The notes under the pieces: model-generated | What the model was told of the DNA's origin: nothing | Database searches by the model: none | Seen by the model: only the letters and a program-made list of their open reading frames with translations | Translations under genes and position numbers: made by a program | Shown here: in pieces, positions 49,230 through 56,900 of the stretch | Layout of the letters: each line of letters starts with the position of its first letter | Numbering within the stretch: position 1 is the stretch's first letter | Source of the DNA: a virus | DNA: 64,000 nt | IMG/VR virus record: IMGVR_UViG_3300030390_000715 | Span: 1-64,000 of that record | Strand: one strand, 5' to 3'

Positions 49230-49566
49230 ATTTAGAGCGTGGCATAGAGGTGCTGAGGAATTTTGTGAGGGCTTAACATCTAATATGTTTCAGTGGAGAG
49301 AAGATGGGCAACCCATAACACTTATGCAATACACCGGACTCAAAGATGCTAATGGTGTTGAGATGTACGAGGGTGATGTTCTTACTGCACAGAAAGGCTC
49401 TTACTCTGGGAAGTCCCTACCTATCAAGGGGGCATTAGAAGTCCACGGAATACATTGGTTTATTAACACAGGTGATATCCTAACGTATCTAGGGGGCGTC
49501 AGAAACATAAAAGTAATTGGCAACATATACGAAAACCCAGAACTAATCCGAGGAGATACAAAATGA
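49216..49566 (+). CDS. YopX-family protein 2
   Basis: 116 residues from ATG 49216. MREIKFRAWHRGAEEFCEG, LMQYTGLKDANGVEMYEGDV and KVIGNIYENPELIRG match YopX 1, with a different middle. The pair are paralogues flanking a small gene. Their conserved ends and shared ribosome cassette look like recombination joints. Confidence 0.85.
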   Translation: MREIKFRAWHRGAEEFCEGLTSNMFQWREDGQPITLMQYTGLKDANGVEMYEGDVLTAQKGSYSGKSLPIKGALEVHGIHWFINTGDILTYLGGVRNIKVIGNIYENPELIRGDTK

Positions 49567-49844
49567 TTGAACTAGAACAGATTGCAAAACAAGCCAAATC
49601 GTCAATAGTTGCCGCTGAAAAGCTTAGTGCATTGGACGATCTTCGTGTCGAGTACCTTGGTAAGAAAGGTAGGCTAACAGGCCTTCTTAAAGGTCTAGGC
49701 AGATTGTCGGCTGAAGAACGCCCGGCAGAGGGCGCTAAAATAAATGATGTCAAACAAAGCCTACAAGAGCTTATTGGGCAGCGAAAAGCTTATCTTGAGA
49801 GTATCGACCTGGATGCCACTTATACGCAAACCCAGAACTATTAG
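49563..49844 (+). CDS. Stand-alone PheS N-terminal domain
   Basis: 93 residues. Residues 5-85 match the N-terminal coiled-coil, tRNA-binding arm of bacterial phenylalanyl-tRNA synthetase alpha (PheS, normally about 330 residues): LDDLRVEYLGKKGRLTGLLK (20) and LSAEERPAEGAKINDVKQ have close counterparts in E. coli PheS (NVRVEYLGKKGHLT, PPEERPAAGAVINEAK). The catalytic domain is absent. The last codons (TYTQTQNY) derive from DNA resembling a YopX tail. Probably captured host DNA now expressed as a phage gene. Confidence 0.85.
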   Translation: MIELEQIAKQAKSSIVAAEKLSALDDLRVEYLGKKGRLTGLLKGLGRLSAEERPAEGAKINDVKQSLQELIGQRKAYLESIDLDATYTQTQNY

Positions 49845-49853
49845 GAGAAAGTG

Positions 49854-50057
49854 ATGGAAAACCTACGTTTAACTTATATTAATTTTTACACTTACAAAGG
49901 GTGGACTTTTGAATGGAAAAAAGACTGGCCTGTTGGCCCTTGGCCTTGTAAAAAAGACTTGGAGTTAAGGGCAAAAGCAGGTAGAAAATTCTGGGATATG
50001 TTTCAAGAATTCTCCGAATTAAGCGACGAGGAACAAGAACAGTACAGGGTTTTTTAA
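49854..50057 (+). CDS. Small aromatic-rich hypothetical
   Basis: 67 residues from ATG 49854 (AGGAGAAAGTG). Trp/Tyr/Phe-rich start (YINFYTYKGWTFEWKKDWP), PVGPWPC, then an acidic helical end. Unrecognised. Last member of the AGGAGAAAGTG series. Confidence 0.5.
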   Translation: MENLRLTYINFYTYKGWTFEWKKDWPVGPWPCKKDLELRAKAGRKFWDMFQEFSELSDEEQEQYRVF

Positions 50058-50114
50058 CAACTAGGAGAATGTGCTTATTTCATGCCCCGTCAGGTCTAAA
50101 GTGTGGTTATAGTG

Positions 50115-50143
50115 TTGTAAATGTAATATTTGTTTGCTATAAT
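50115..50143 (+). promoter_or_regulatory. Promoter TTGTAA-N17-TATAAT
   Basis: Weak -35, perfect -10; about 45-nt leader with TTAAAGGAATAC before ATG 50191. Confidence 0.7.
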
Positions 50144-50190
50144 GATCTTGTCATCGGGAGATGGCGCAACTATCTTAAAGGAATACAAAA

Positions 50191-50460
50191 ATGAATACTG
50201 CAAAAGACTTTGAAGTACTAATTACGTATAAGAGCGGACACAGTGAGATAGCTATAATTCCACTGACCCAGTACTGCTCGGAAATAGAAACACTACAGGG
50301 CAAACTGATGAAATACTGCATAAACACGAAAGACTATGAAGTACTAATTACGTATAAGAGTGGACACCGTGAGATAGCTATAATTCCACTGACCCAGTAC
50401 TCCTCAGAAATAGAAACACTACAGTCAGAAGGTCGGCTCGTAAGTATGGAGATTTTATAA
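50191..50460 (+). CDS. Internally duplicated hypothetical protein
   Basis: 89 residues made of two nearly identical 42-residue halves: FEVLITYKSGHSEIAIIPLT / YEVLITYKSGHREIAIIPLT, then QY-SEIETLQ. The DNA repeat has a 126-bp period and few changes, so the duplication is recent. Each half looks like a small alpha/beta unit. Unrecognised. Confidence 0.65.
   Translation: MNTAKDFEVLITYKSGHSEIAIIPLTQYCSEIETLQGKLMKYCINTKDYEVLITYKSGHREIAIIPLTQYSSEIETLQSEGRLVSMEIL
50203..50424 (+). repeat. 126-bp direct duplication
   Basis: Aligned blocks such as TGAAGTACTAATTACGTATA occur at 50211 and 50337; about 95 bp of each unit are nearly identical. Confidence 0.9.
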
Positions 50461-50461
50461 A

Positions 50462-50734
50462 ATGATTATTGATTTTGTAAAAAAAGCTGAAAAAGCTCTA
50501 GGCAAAAAGCGCATGAAGTTAGTCTCTTCAATTACACATGAGGCAGACATTATGGTGGTTAGCTTAAAACACCCATATATGCATACCCTTTATGACGAGA
50601 TTAGTTGGTTATATGGTGACGATTATGAGGATACTCAAGTTACAGTATTTAAGGATCTTTTAGACTGGTTTGACCTATATTATATCCGAAAAGTTACGGT
50701 TGAAAAATTGAAAAGCATAGGCGTATCTAAGTAA
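50462..50734 (+). CDS. Small hypothetical
   Basis: 90 residues, one base after the previous stop. Basic N-terminal helix (FVKKAEKALGKKRMKLV), acidic centre (LYGDDYEDTQVTVF). Unrecognised. Confidence 0.55.
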   Translation: MIIDFVKKAEKALGKKRMKLVSSITHEADIMVVSLKHPYMHTLYDEISWLYGDDYEDTQVTVFKDLLDWFDLYYIRKVTVEKLKSIGVSK

Positions 50735-50834
50735 GAAAAATTTAGGTTTTAACCAACCGCACTTTCGGGGCATATCAAAGGAATAGTTGAATGAGAGAAA
50801 GTCGCCTAATAAAGGAATATTTTTCGTAAAACGC

Positions 50835-50863
50835 TTGACGGATGTATTGAAAACATTTATAAT
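50835..50863 (+). promoter_or_regulatory. Promoter TTGACG-N17-TATAAT
   Basis: Leader contains ATTAACTGACTAGAGCGAG, related to the early start element. Confidence 0.85.
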
Positions 50864-50900
50864 ACTTGTATTGATTAACTGACTAGAGCGAGAAAATATT

Positions 50901-51155
50901 ATGACTTTAAAAGCATTGTTTGAATTTCATCCTTCTGAGTGTTTGATTATTGAAGACAGTATGTTCGTCTTGTTAGCGAATCGCGCTATCGCAATTCAAG
51001 TTTGTCAAGATAAAACTTTTGTTGTTAGTGTTTGGCACGAAGATAAGTTGATGATCGAAGAAGTCGCGACTACGCGTTCATTAGATAGAGCCATGCGAAT
51101 CGCGGCTACTTATAACGTAACTCCATTAATTGACGAAGATGGTTGCCTATCATAA
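50901..51155 (+). CDS. Early hypothetical protein
   Basis: 84 residues, AGAGCGAG before the ATG. Beta strands (CLIIEDSMFVLLANRAIAIQ, 20; FVVSVWHEDKLMIEEVAT) and a helix. Unrecognised. The 50735-50834 gap upstream shows only a 12-codon frame (50791). Confidence 0.55.
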   Translation: MTLKALFEFHPSECLIIEDSMFVLLANRAIAIQVCQDKTFVVSVWHEDKLMIEEVATTRSLDRAMRIAATYNVTPLIDEDGCLS

Positions 51156-51168
51156 GTTTAAAAAGGGG

Positions 51169-51196
51169 TTGACAACTACTGCCAACCCGATAGAAT
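51169..51196 (+). promoter_or_regulatory. Promoter TTGACA-N16-TAGAAT
   Basis: Followed by AACACTTCATTAGAC; family member with one -10 mismatch. Confidence 0.8.
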
Positions 51197-51228
51197 AACA
51201 CTTCATTAGACAAAAGGAACAATTGAAA

Positions 51229-51471
51229 ATGAGAAAGCGAAGTGGTCGAAAAAACCAAAGCCGCGATTTTCCTACTCGTGCTAACCCTGTAGCTAAGAAC
51301 TTTGTGTTTGCCTGTGTAAACACCGACAATGTTGATGAAATTTGCTCTGATTGTTTTGTGGACACTCTTGAATATGCCCTTGAGATTCGAGAAGATCATC
51401 AAACTACATATTCGCTTATGTGGGACGGTGAAGATGTTAACACTGCCGTTATTATTGGAGAATTATCATGA
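51229..51471 (+). CDS. Early hypothetical protein
   Basis: 80 residues from ATG 51229 (AAAGGAAC upstream). Basic N-terminal 25 residues (MRKRSGRKNQSRDFPTRA) before an acidic domain with CSDC. ATGA overlap with the next gene. Unrecognised. Confidence 0.55.
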   Translation: MRKRSGRKNQSRDFPTRANPVAKNFVFACVNTDNVDEICSDCFVDTLEYALEIREDHQTTYSLMWDGEDVNTAVIIGELS

Positions 51472-51845
51472 GTAATATTTGTTATTCGGAGCAGAAGGAT
51501 CTGGTGTTATGCAAGACGAGAGGTATGCTTTACTTCATTCCAAAGAGCGAAGTGTCAAGAATATATATACCTAAGTCTACCACTCTTGACCAAATTGCTA
51601 TAAGGCTAGCATCTCTACAACTTTCAGAATTCGCGGTCGATGCCAGAGACCCTAAAAATCCTTATGTCCTTAAGAATCGTCACACCGGAGATGTGGGCAC
51701 TAAAATATTCATAGGCATTTCAAAGCCCACAAACACAGCAACCTTTTATGCGAAAATGTCCAACACATTTTTCCAAGTTCCGTTTACACCGAAAAAAGAG
51801 TTTGACGAACCACACCACATGGACTATAATAGGTCCATAGACTAA
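51468..51845 (+). CDS. Early hypothetical protein
   Basis: 125 residues. Beta-rich (YFIPKSEVSRIYIPKSTTL) with YVLKNRHTGDVGTKIFIG in the centre. No motif recognised. Follows its partner by ATGA overlap. Confidence 0.55.
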   Translation: MSNICYSEQKDLVLCKTRGMLYFIPKSEVSRIYIPKSTTLDQIAIRLASLQLSEFAVDARDPKNPYVLKNRHTGDVGTKIFIGISKPTNTATFYAKMSNTFFQVPFTPKKEFDEPHHMDYNRSID

Positions 51846-51866
51846 CCAAAAGAGAAGATATTCATT

Positions 51867-52055
51867 ATGTATTTAATTGTTGATAAAAATAGTGGCTTTC
51901 CTGTCACGCAAGACCTTCTGACTACGGAATCTGAGGCTGAGAAGTATAAAGCCAAGCATTGTGGAGATGTTGATTGTGTAGTTGTTTCTGAGAGTAATTA
52001 TAACGAAGGGTTCTTTCATAGACGATGGCCCATGACTGCCACAAGGAGTCTATAG
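51867..52055 (+). CDS. Small hypothetical
   Basis: 62 residues; AAAGAGAAG precedes the ATG. MYLIVDKNSGFPVTQDLLTT start, CGDVDCVVVSESN centre. Unrecognised. Confidence 0.5.
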   Translation: MYLIVDKNSGFPVTQDLLTTESEAEKYKAKHCGDVDCVVVSESNYNEGFFHRRWPMTATRSL

Positions 52056-52056
52056 T

Positions 52057-52437
52057 ATGAAGTACCAATCTCATAGTGAAATACCAATCCAGTACCGCAA
52101 AATAATTCTTAGTGCAGTTTCCGAGAAACGCGTCAATAAAGTTGATATTATAAAATGTAATGATATCATCGAAGAGCATGATCGACACGAAGCGCAAATG
52201 GCACCACTTCGAAAGTTTCAGATTACCTATCAGAAAGGAAAGACTCGAAAGGTCTATGATTACAATAACGCTTCTGATGCTCTAACGACCCTTGACCAGT
52301 TAATTGGATTTGATGAACGCGATCCTGACGTTCTAGCTGTAGTGAAACAAGGTGATAGAATAGTACGTGGTTACTTTAAAGGCGAGTGGTATATTCCTGA
52401 GCCGCGTGATGCAATTAAATATGTTAATAGGGTGTAA
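52057..52437 (+). CDS. Hypothetical protein
   Basis: 126 residues starting one base after the previous stop; AAGGAGTC gives a good ribosome site. A helical first half and a second half KFQITYQKGKTRKVYDYNNA resembling a small beta domain. Unrecognised. Confidence 0.55.
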   Translation: MKYQSHSEIPIQYRKIILSAVSEKRVNKVDIIKCNDIIEEHDRHEAQMAPLRKFQITYQKGKTRKVYDYNNASDALTTLDQLIGFDERDPDVLAVVKQGDRIVRGYFKGEWYIPEPRDAIKYVNRV

Positions 52438-52442
52438 ATGAA

Positions 52443-52697
52443 ATGACAATGTTAAAAAATATAGCTATCATCACCAAAACCTGTGATGCAACTTTCGACG
52501 AGGCTTCTTTAAGGTCTGTTTACGATTTAGTTAAACGTATGGGATTAGATAGATGTGTCGAACTAGAAGAGTCTAATGATGGACAAAAATACACTATGGA
52601 AATGATGGAAGCGTTTCGCGGACCAAGGGCTGAAATAAGAAACCGCTCTCATGGGTCCCTGATAGAAGTGATTCATGTGCAAAGTAATCTATCATGA
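52443..52697 (+). CDS. Small hypothetical
   Basis: 84 residues (ATG 52443; ATG 52449 also possible). Helical with an acidic centre (LVKRMGLDRCVELEESNDGQ, 20) and a basic RGPRAEIRNR segment. ATGA overlap with the nucleotidase gene. Confidence 0.5.
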   Translation: MTMLKNIAIITKTCDATFDEASLRSVYDLVKRMGLDRCVELEESNDGQKYTMEMMEAFRGPRAEIRNRSHGSLIEVIHVQSNLS

Positions 52698-53335
52698 ACA
52701 GTAACTTAGGGAATATTATATTAATTGACTGCGACGGTGTTCTGCTTAATTGGGAACACTCGTTCGTCCAATTCATGGAGACCTATTCAGATTTGAAACG
52801 ACTTCCTGATGCAGATAAGCATTATAATATCGCCAAACAATATGGCATCAGCAATAAATCTGGCAAATATTGGGCTGAGAGATTCAACACTAGTGCGGCA
52901 ATAGGTAGTCTACCACCGTTCCGTGATGCTATTAAGTATGTCCGCAAACTCCACGAAGAACATGGCTACGTGTTTCACTGCATTACTTCTATGAGCGATG
53001 ATAAGTACGCTGTTCAACTTAGAGTTGAAAACCTAGAGCGCGTATTTGGTAAGGGCATATTCGAGAGGATTGTTTGTCTTCCAGTAGGTGCTGATAAGAC
53101 CGATACACTATTCGAATATAAAGATAGCGACTATTACTGGATTGAAGATAAGGTTGCCAATGCTATGGTCGGATTAGATTTGGGGCTAGAACCTATTATC
53201 GTCGAGCATGTTAACACCGCTAATCAAGTAGAAGACGTGGAGAGTTTATTTCAATTATTTCAATCTCTCGGTAATTGTTTCTATGCTGTTAAATGGAAAG
53301 ACATCTACAACCACATTACTGGAGAAGAATCATGA
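52694..53335 (+). CDS. HAD-type 5'(3')-deoxyribonucleotidase-like
   Basis: 213 residues. IILIDCDGVLLNWEHSF (motif I, DxDGV, near 12), HCITSMSDDK (motif II Thr/Ser, near 97) and YWIEDKVANAM (motif III/IV, near 152) fit the 5'-nucleotidase C group. It would dephosphorylate deoxynucleoside monophosphates. It pairs with dCMP deaminase and NrdA in nucleotide control. ATGA overlaps both sides. Confidence 0.75.
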   Translation: MNSNLGNIILIDCDGVLLNWEHSFVQFMETYSDLKRLPDADKHYNIAKQYGISNKSGKYWAERFNTSAAIGSLPPFRDAIKYVRKLHEEHGYVFHCITSMSDDKYAVQLRVENLERVFGKGIFERIVCLPVGADKTDTLFEYKDSDYYWIEDKVANAMVGLDLGLEPIIVEHVNTANQVEDVESLFQLFQSLGNCFYAVKWKDIYNHITGEES

Positions 53336-53595
53336 GACTTATAAACAATTTACCTGAAAACTCGGATATAAAAGCGATTGATATTAGTTCCGAGCGAAAA
53401 CGCAAGTATTATTACCCGATGATCGACGGGAATGATGCTTACGATATCACCATAGATCGTCCTAAAATGGTGTATATCACACCCGAAGGCAATCATCGCG
53501 TTCTTGATGATTACGGTTGGGTCAGTCGTATTCCACCGGGTTGGTCTGTACTTAGTTGGTTACCTGGAACTGATCAACCTCACGTAGTAGCCTAA
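53332..53595 (+). CDS. Small hypothetical
   Basis: 87 residues from ATG 53332. Tyr-rich centre (KRKYYYPMIDGNDAYDIT), then IPPGWSVLSWLPGTDQPH. Compact beta fold likely. Unrecognised. The endolysin promoter follows at once. Confidence 0.55.
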   Translation: MRLINNLPENSDIKAIDISSERKRKYYYPMIDGNDAYDITIDRPKMVYITPEGNHRVLDDYGWVSRIPPGWSVLSWLPGTDQPHVVA

Positions 53596-53599
53596 AAGT

Positions 53600-53628
53600 T
53601 TGACAATACTAACGCGTTCGTATATAAT
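53600..53628 (+). promoter_or_regulatory. Promoter TTGACA-N17-TATAAT before the endolysin
   Basis: Consensus boxes; leader with TTAATGAGACGAGG. An early-type promoter before a lysis enzyme is unexpected. Confidence 0.88.
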
Positions 53629-53660
53629 GATTATCTATTAATGAGACGAGGTTGAGAAAA

Positions 53661-54257
53661 ATGCAAAAATGGTCTAGTGTATTAGAATCGTTTGTTTGGG
53701 TTCTTTTGTCGTGTGTCGTGTTGACGGCGATAATAGGTTCTTATTATGACTTTAGAAAAGATAACGTAGTCGAACCGCCCGTGATTATATTCGAAGAAGG
53801 TGCGTTCGAACGAGAAGAGAACGTCGAGGTGCAGAAAGATGTACCAGACAACGACCAATTAGAATGTTTAGCCTTGAATACATATCACGAGAGTAGAGGG
53901 GAATCTATCGCAGGGCAATTAGCTGTCGCTCAAGTTGTTATGAATCGAGTCAAGAGCGAACGATTCCCTAATAGTGTTTGCGAGGTAGTCAAACAAGGTC
54001 CCACTTACGAAAACTGGAAAGGGAATGAGCTTCCGGTATTAAACAAGTGTCACTTTTCTTGGTACTGCGACGGTAAGAGTGACAACTACAATCCTAAGAC
54101 ATTAGATACTATACGAGATTTAGTGGTAGCCGTTATGGTCGATTCGCTAGATTACACCGATGGTGCGACTCACTATCACGCAGATTATGTTGACCCGTGG
54201 TGGGCAAAACATTACGAGGTCACTACACAAATTGATGACCACATATTTTACAAATAA
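53661..54257 (+). CDS. SleB-like cell wall hydrolase, membrane-anchored endolysin
   Basis: 198 residues from ATG 53661. N-terminal signal anchor (FVWVLLSCVVLTAIIGSYY, residues 10-28), acidic linker, then the Hydrolase_2/SleB domain: LNTYHESRGESIAGQLAVAQ (20, catalytic Glu) with VVMNRVKSERFPNSVCEVVKQ (shortened) and CHFSWYCDG. Cleaves peptidoglycan glycan strands. The uncleaved-anchor layout suggests a signal-arrest-release endolysin exported by the host Sec system, as with some holin-independent systems. Confidence 0.8.
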   Translation: MQKWSSVLESFVWVLLSCVVLTAIIGSYYDFRKDNVVEPPVIIFEEGAFEREENVEVQKDVPDNDQLECLALNTYHESRGESIAGQLAVAQVVMNRVKSERFPNSVCEVVKQGPTYENWKGNELPVLNKCHFSWYCDGKSDNYNPKTLDTIRDLVVAVMVDSLDYTDGATHYHADYVDPWWAKHYEVTTQIDDHIFYK

Positions 54258-54300
54258 GTGAGAGTAAACTATAACCAATACTAAAAAGGGATTAAACAGC

Positions 54301-54486
54301 ATGAAAGCACATGATTTATATAGCGCAAAATGTAAAGCCGTCGAGCATTTTAAAGTACCCAAGAGTAAAAAACACCTTGTCGCAATCGAACCGGCATACG
54401 AAAACGAAACGGATGAATTTTGTGCTGGGTGGATTGCATTCTACAACCAAAAGAAAGTTGAGATTCTAAAAGAGATAACAGCATGA
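54301..54486 (+). CDS. Small hypothetical
   Basis: 61 residues. HDLYSAKCKAVEHFKVPKSK then ETDEFCAGWIAFYNQKKVEI. Its end carries GAGATAACAGCATGA, the same leader type as at 42997-43430, followed by only a 7-codon frame, so a neighbour may have been lost. Confidence 0.5.
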   Translation: MKAHDLYSAKCKAVEHFKVPKSKKHLVAIEPAYENETDEFCAGWIAFYNQKKVEILKEITA

Positions 54487-54515
54487 AAATCAATAAATTG
54501 CTTAGACTATAACCA

Positions 54516-55619
54516 ATGGCATCATTATCATACGTCGACCTTCTGAAGCGCGACAACATTGAAGTTCTATTAGAAAGAATTGATAGCAGATCCACAATGA
54601 TTCTGGGTGCACGAGATGACGGTGAAGTAATCAATCTCTCGGGTGCTATCGAGTTGAATAATATCCGACACGAGAATTTATCGCCCGAAGAGTTGAGAGA
54701 GTTTCTTACTAAACGAACCTCGACTGATTCAATTCAGATAGAAACTAGTGACCAACGAATGATACGAGTAACGAAATTCTTTAAAGATAAATCGTTTGGT
54801 GGTGTGCCAGGTAAATCAAGTGGTGCAGGATCAGAACGTCAAGAGGAAGGTGTGATCGATGCTATTATAGGTTGCCTCGAGAGGTCTAATAACATCGCTA
54901 ATGATCACAGTCCTCTTCCTATAACAGTCACTACACTCAACTACCCGAGAATGGATCTAGAATATCCAAAGCCAATATTCATAGTCAACGCTTCAAAAAA
55001 TGAAGGTCTTAGTTCTATTGGCAAAGAGCCTTATATTGATGTCAACTTGGTATCAAATAAAGGTGAAGTCGTTGGCTGTTCTATGAAAGGTATGAGCGCA
55101 CCTTCACTCGCAGGTGGCGGTCTTGCCGGTATCAACACAGTAACACCACACTTAATGCCTCGATTATATACTTCGGTGACCAACCATTTAGTGTCCGAAG
55201 GCTACCATCATGGAGACATTGTAGACAATAAAGAATTGCCTGATCTATACTTACCTGTTCCTCTAACTGATACCCGAATTCTTATTGAAGGTACAAAAGA
55301 GATGGGTGGTCCAGTCCAGTTCATGTATGTCGGACCAATGGACGTAACATACACCTTTCAAAGAGACTTCGGGCAATATAACGTAGACCTCAACGGCAAC
55401 TTCTATTCTGTCGAAGAGTATATGCAGAAGATACCGGAGTTCTATTTTAGAGTGAGAAAGCGCGACCTAGACGTTGACAATAGAGTGCAAATAGATTATT
55501 ATAACTTAAACAAAGAGGGTTTTCCTAAACTATTTACTTCGCCAACGACTGGCAAGAATAATCTAAGAATAGTAGTAGTTGACAAGGTGCCCAAAACGGG
55601 TAAGAAATTGCCCTTATAA
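54516..55619 (+). CDS. Late-region hypothetical
   Basis: 367 residues. Gly/Ser-rich linker near 95-105 (GGVPGKSSGAGSE), a central domain (PKPIFIVNASKNEGLSSIGK, 20), then a Gly-rich GMSAPSLAGGGLAGIN segment and a beta-rich end. I do not recognise it; similar long hypothetical genes occur next to the DUF6267-type gene in marine T4-like phages. A late promoter overlaps its stop codon. Confidence 0.55.
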   Translation: MASLSYVDLLKRDNIEVLLERIDSRSTMILGARDDGEVINLSGAIELNNIRHENLSPEELREFLTKRTSTDSIQIETSDQRMIRVTKFFKDKSFGGVPGKSSGAGSERQEEGVIDAIIGCLERSNNIANDHSPLPITVTTLNYPRMDLEYPKPIFIVNASKNEGLSSIGKEPYIDVNLVSNKGEVVGCSMKGMSAPSLAGGGLAGINTVTPHLMPRLYTSVTNHLVSEGYHHGDIVDNKELPDLYLPVPLTDTRILIEGTKEMGGPVQFMYVGPMDVTYTFQRDFGQYNVDLNGNFYSVEEYMQKIPEFYFRVRKRDLDVDNRVQIDYYNLNKEGFPKLFTSPTTGKNNLRIVVVDKVPKTGKKLPL

Positions 55620-55622
55620 ATA
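55615..55622 (+). promoter_or_regulatory. Late promoter TATAAATA
   Basis: Exact, overlapping the previous stop, 20 bp before ATG 55643, with ACGGAG in the leader. Confidence 0.8.
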
Positions 55623-55642
55623 ACCGTATAACGGAGATTATA

Positions 55643-56863
55643 ATGGACTCGTTCGCTAACTTTTCACTCACCGAACAGAAGAATACTCATATGACTCACC
55701 TTGAAGATAAGGTGATATATGGTGGTGCTGACGGTACTCGTCAAGCAATCAATGCACTTCGCGATCTACGTAACATGCTGGCTGGTAAAAAGAAAGGTAG
55801 TATATCAGTCAAGTGGGATGGTGCACCCGCAGTATTCGCAGGAATTGATCCAACTGACGGCAAGTTCTTTGTCGCCAAGAAAAGTATCTTCAACAAGAAT
55901 CCTAAAGTCTATAAATCACCCGAAGATATCGATAGCGATACCTCGGGCGACCTCAATGATAAACTTCAACTCGCACTACAATATCTGCCCGAGTTAGGAA
56001 TAAAAGGCGTTATTCAAGGCGACTTCCTATACAAAAGATCAGAGCTAAAAACGAAATCAATTGGCACTGAGACATATGTAACATTTCATCCCAACACACT
56101 GGTCTATGCAGTACCCGTTGATCAAGCTAAAGTAGTTCTCGCTTCGAAAATAGGCATTGTGTGGCACACTACATATAAGGGTAGCTCGTTCGAAAGTATG
56201 AGTGCCTCGTATGGGGTAGATGTGAGCAAGTTAAATAAATCTAAAAATGTTTGGTCACAAGACGCTGTATTGCGCGATGTATCAAATGCAACTATGACAA
56301 AGAAAGAAACGGAGACAGTAAATGAATACCTTACGCAAATTGGTAAACTCTTTAATCAAATTTCTGGGACAACTCTTAGGACGCTCGGAGCCAATCAAGC
56401 CCTTGCCCAAACAATCGAAACCTTCGGCAACACCAAAGTCAGAAAAGGTCAAGTCATCGGCAACACGAAAAAGCACGCCGAAGACCTCATCCGGTACATC
56501 GAGACTAGATACGAAAAGGAAATTGAAAAGCGCAAAACTGAAAAAGGAAGAAGTAGCCAAAAGGCAAAACTCGAAGAAGTCCTCAAATTCTTCAGCCAAG
56601 AAAACAAAGAAAGTCTAATAAAAATGTTCGAATTGCAAAAGTTACTCATTTTAGTGAAGTTAAAACTTATAAATAACCTTAACAGATTGAGTAAATTTGA
56701 TACTTTCGTGAAGACCAGTAAGGGTTTTAAGACAACTGGTCAAGAAGGTTACGTAGCAATAGATACATTAGGTGGTGACGCGGTGAAACTTGTTGACAGA
56801 ATGGAATTTTCCTACAACAACTTTTCACCCAATATATTGAAGGGCTGGGATAAAGCTAAATAA
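55643..56863 (+). CDS. Late protein with ligase-like KxDG motif (DUF6267-type)
   Basis: 406 residues. N-terminal tag MDSFANFSLTEQ with LTE as a possible gp21 cleavage site. SVKWDGAPAVFAGIDP (near 54) resembles the KxDG nucleotidyl-transfer motif of DNA/RNA ligases, with FFVAKKSIFNKNP and GVIQGDFLYK downstream at plausible motif positions. The end is basic and coiled. A ligase-type activity is conceivable but unproven. A second late promoter lies inside its 3' part. Confidence 0.55.
   Translation: MDSFANFSLTEQKNTHMTHLEDKVIYGGADGTRQAINALRDLRNMLAGKKKGSISVKWDGAPAVFAGIDPTDGKFFVAKKSIFNKNPKVYKSPEDIDSDTSGDLNDKLQLALQYLPELGIKGVIQGDFLYKRSELKTKSIGTETYVTFHPNTLVYAVPVDQAKVVLASKIGIVWHTTYKGSSFESMSASYGVDVSKLNKSKNVWSQDAVLRDVSNATMTKKETETVNEYLTQIGKLFNQISGTTLRTLGANQALAQTIETFGNTKVRKGQVIGNTKKHAEDLIRYIETRYEKEIEKRKTEKGRSSQKAKLEEVLKFFSQENKESLIKMFELQKLLILVKLKLINNLNRLSKFDTFVKTSKGFKTTGQEGYVAIDTLGGDAVKLVDRMEFSYNNFSPNILKGWDKAK
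56668..56675 (+). promoter_or_regulatory. Internal late promoter TATAAATA
   Basis: Exact match within the 55643 gene, about 230 bp before ATG 56901; it would boost the basic protein and nucleotidyltransferase genes. Confidence 0.6.
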
Positions 56864-56900
56864 TACTATATTGAATGGGTAAACCAAAAGGTACTAATCG

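Noticed and set aside
49563-49844. Functional phage phenylalanyl-tRNA synthetase
   Set aside because: Only the N-terminal arm is present; no catalytic motifs occur in any frame nearby.
50791-50829. 12-codon frame upstream of the 50835 promoter
   Set aside because: Ribosome site is passable, but the peptide has no features and lies across the promoter region.
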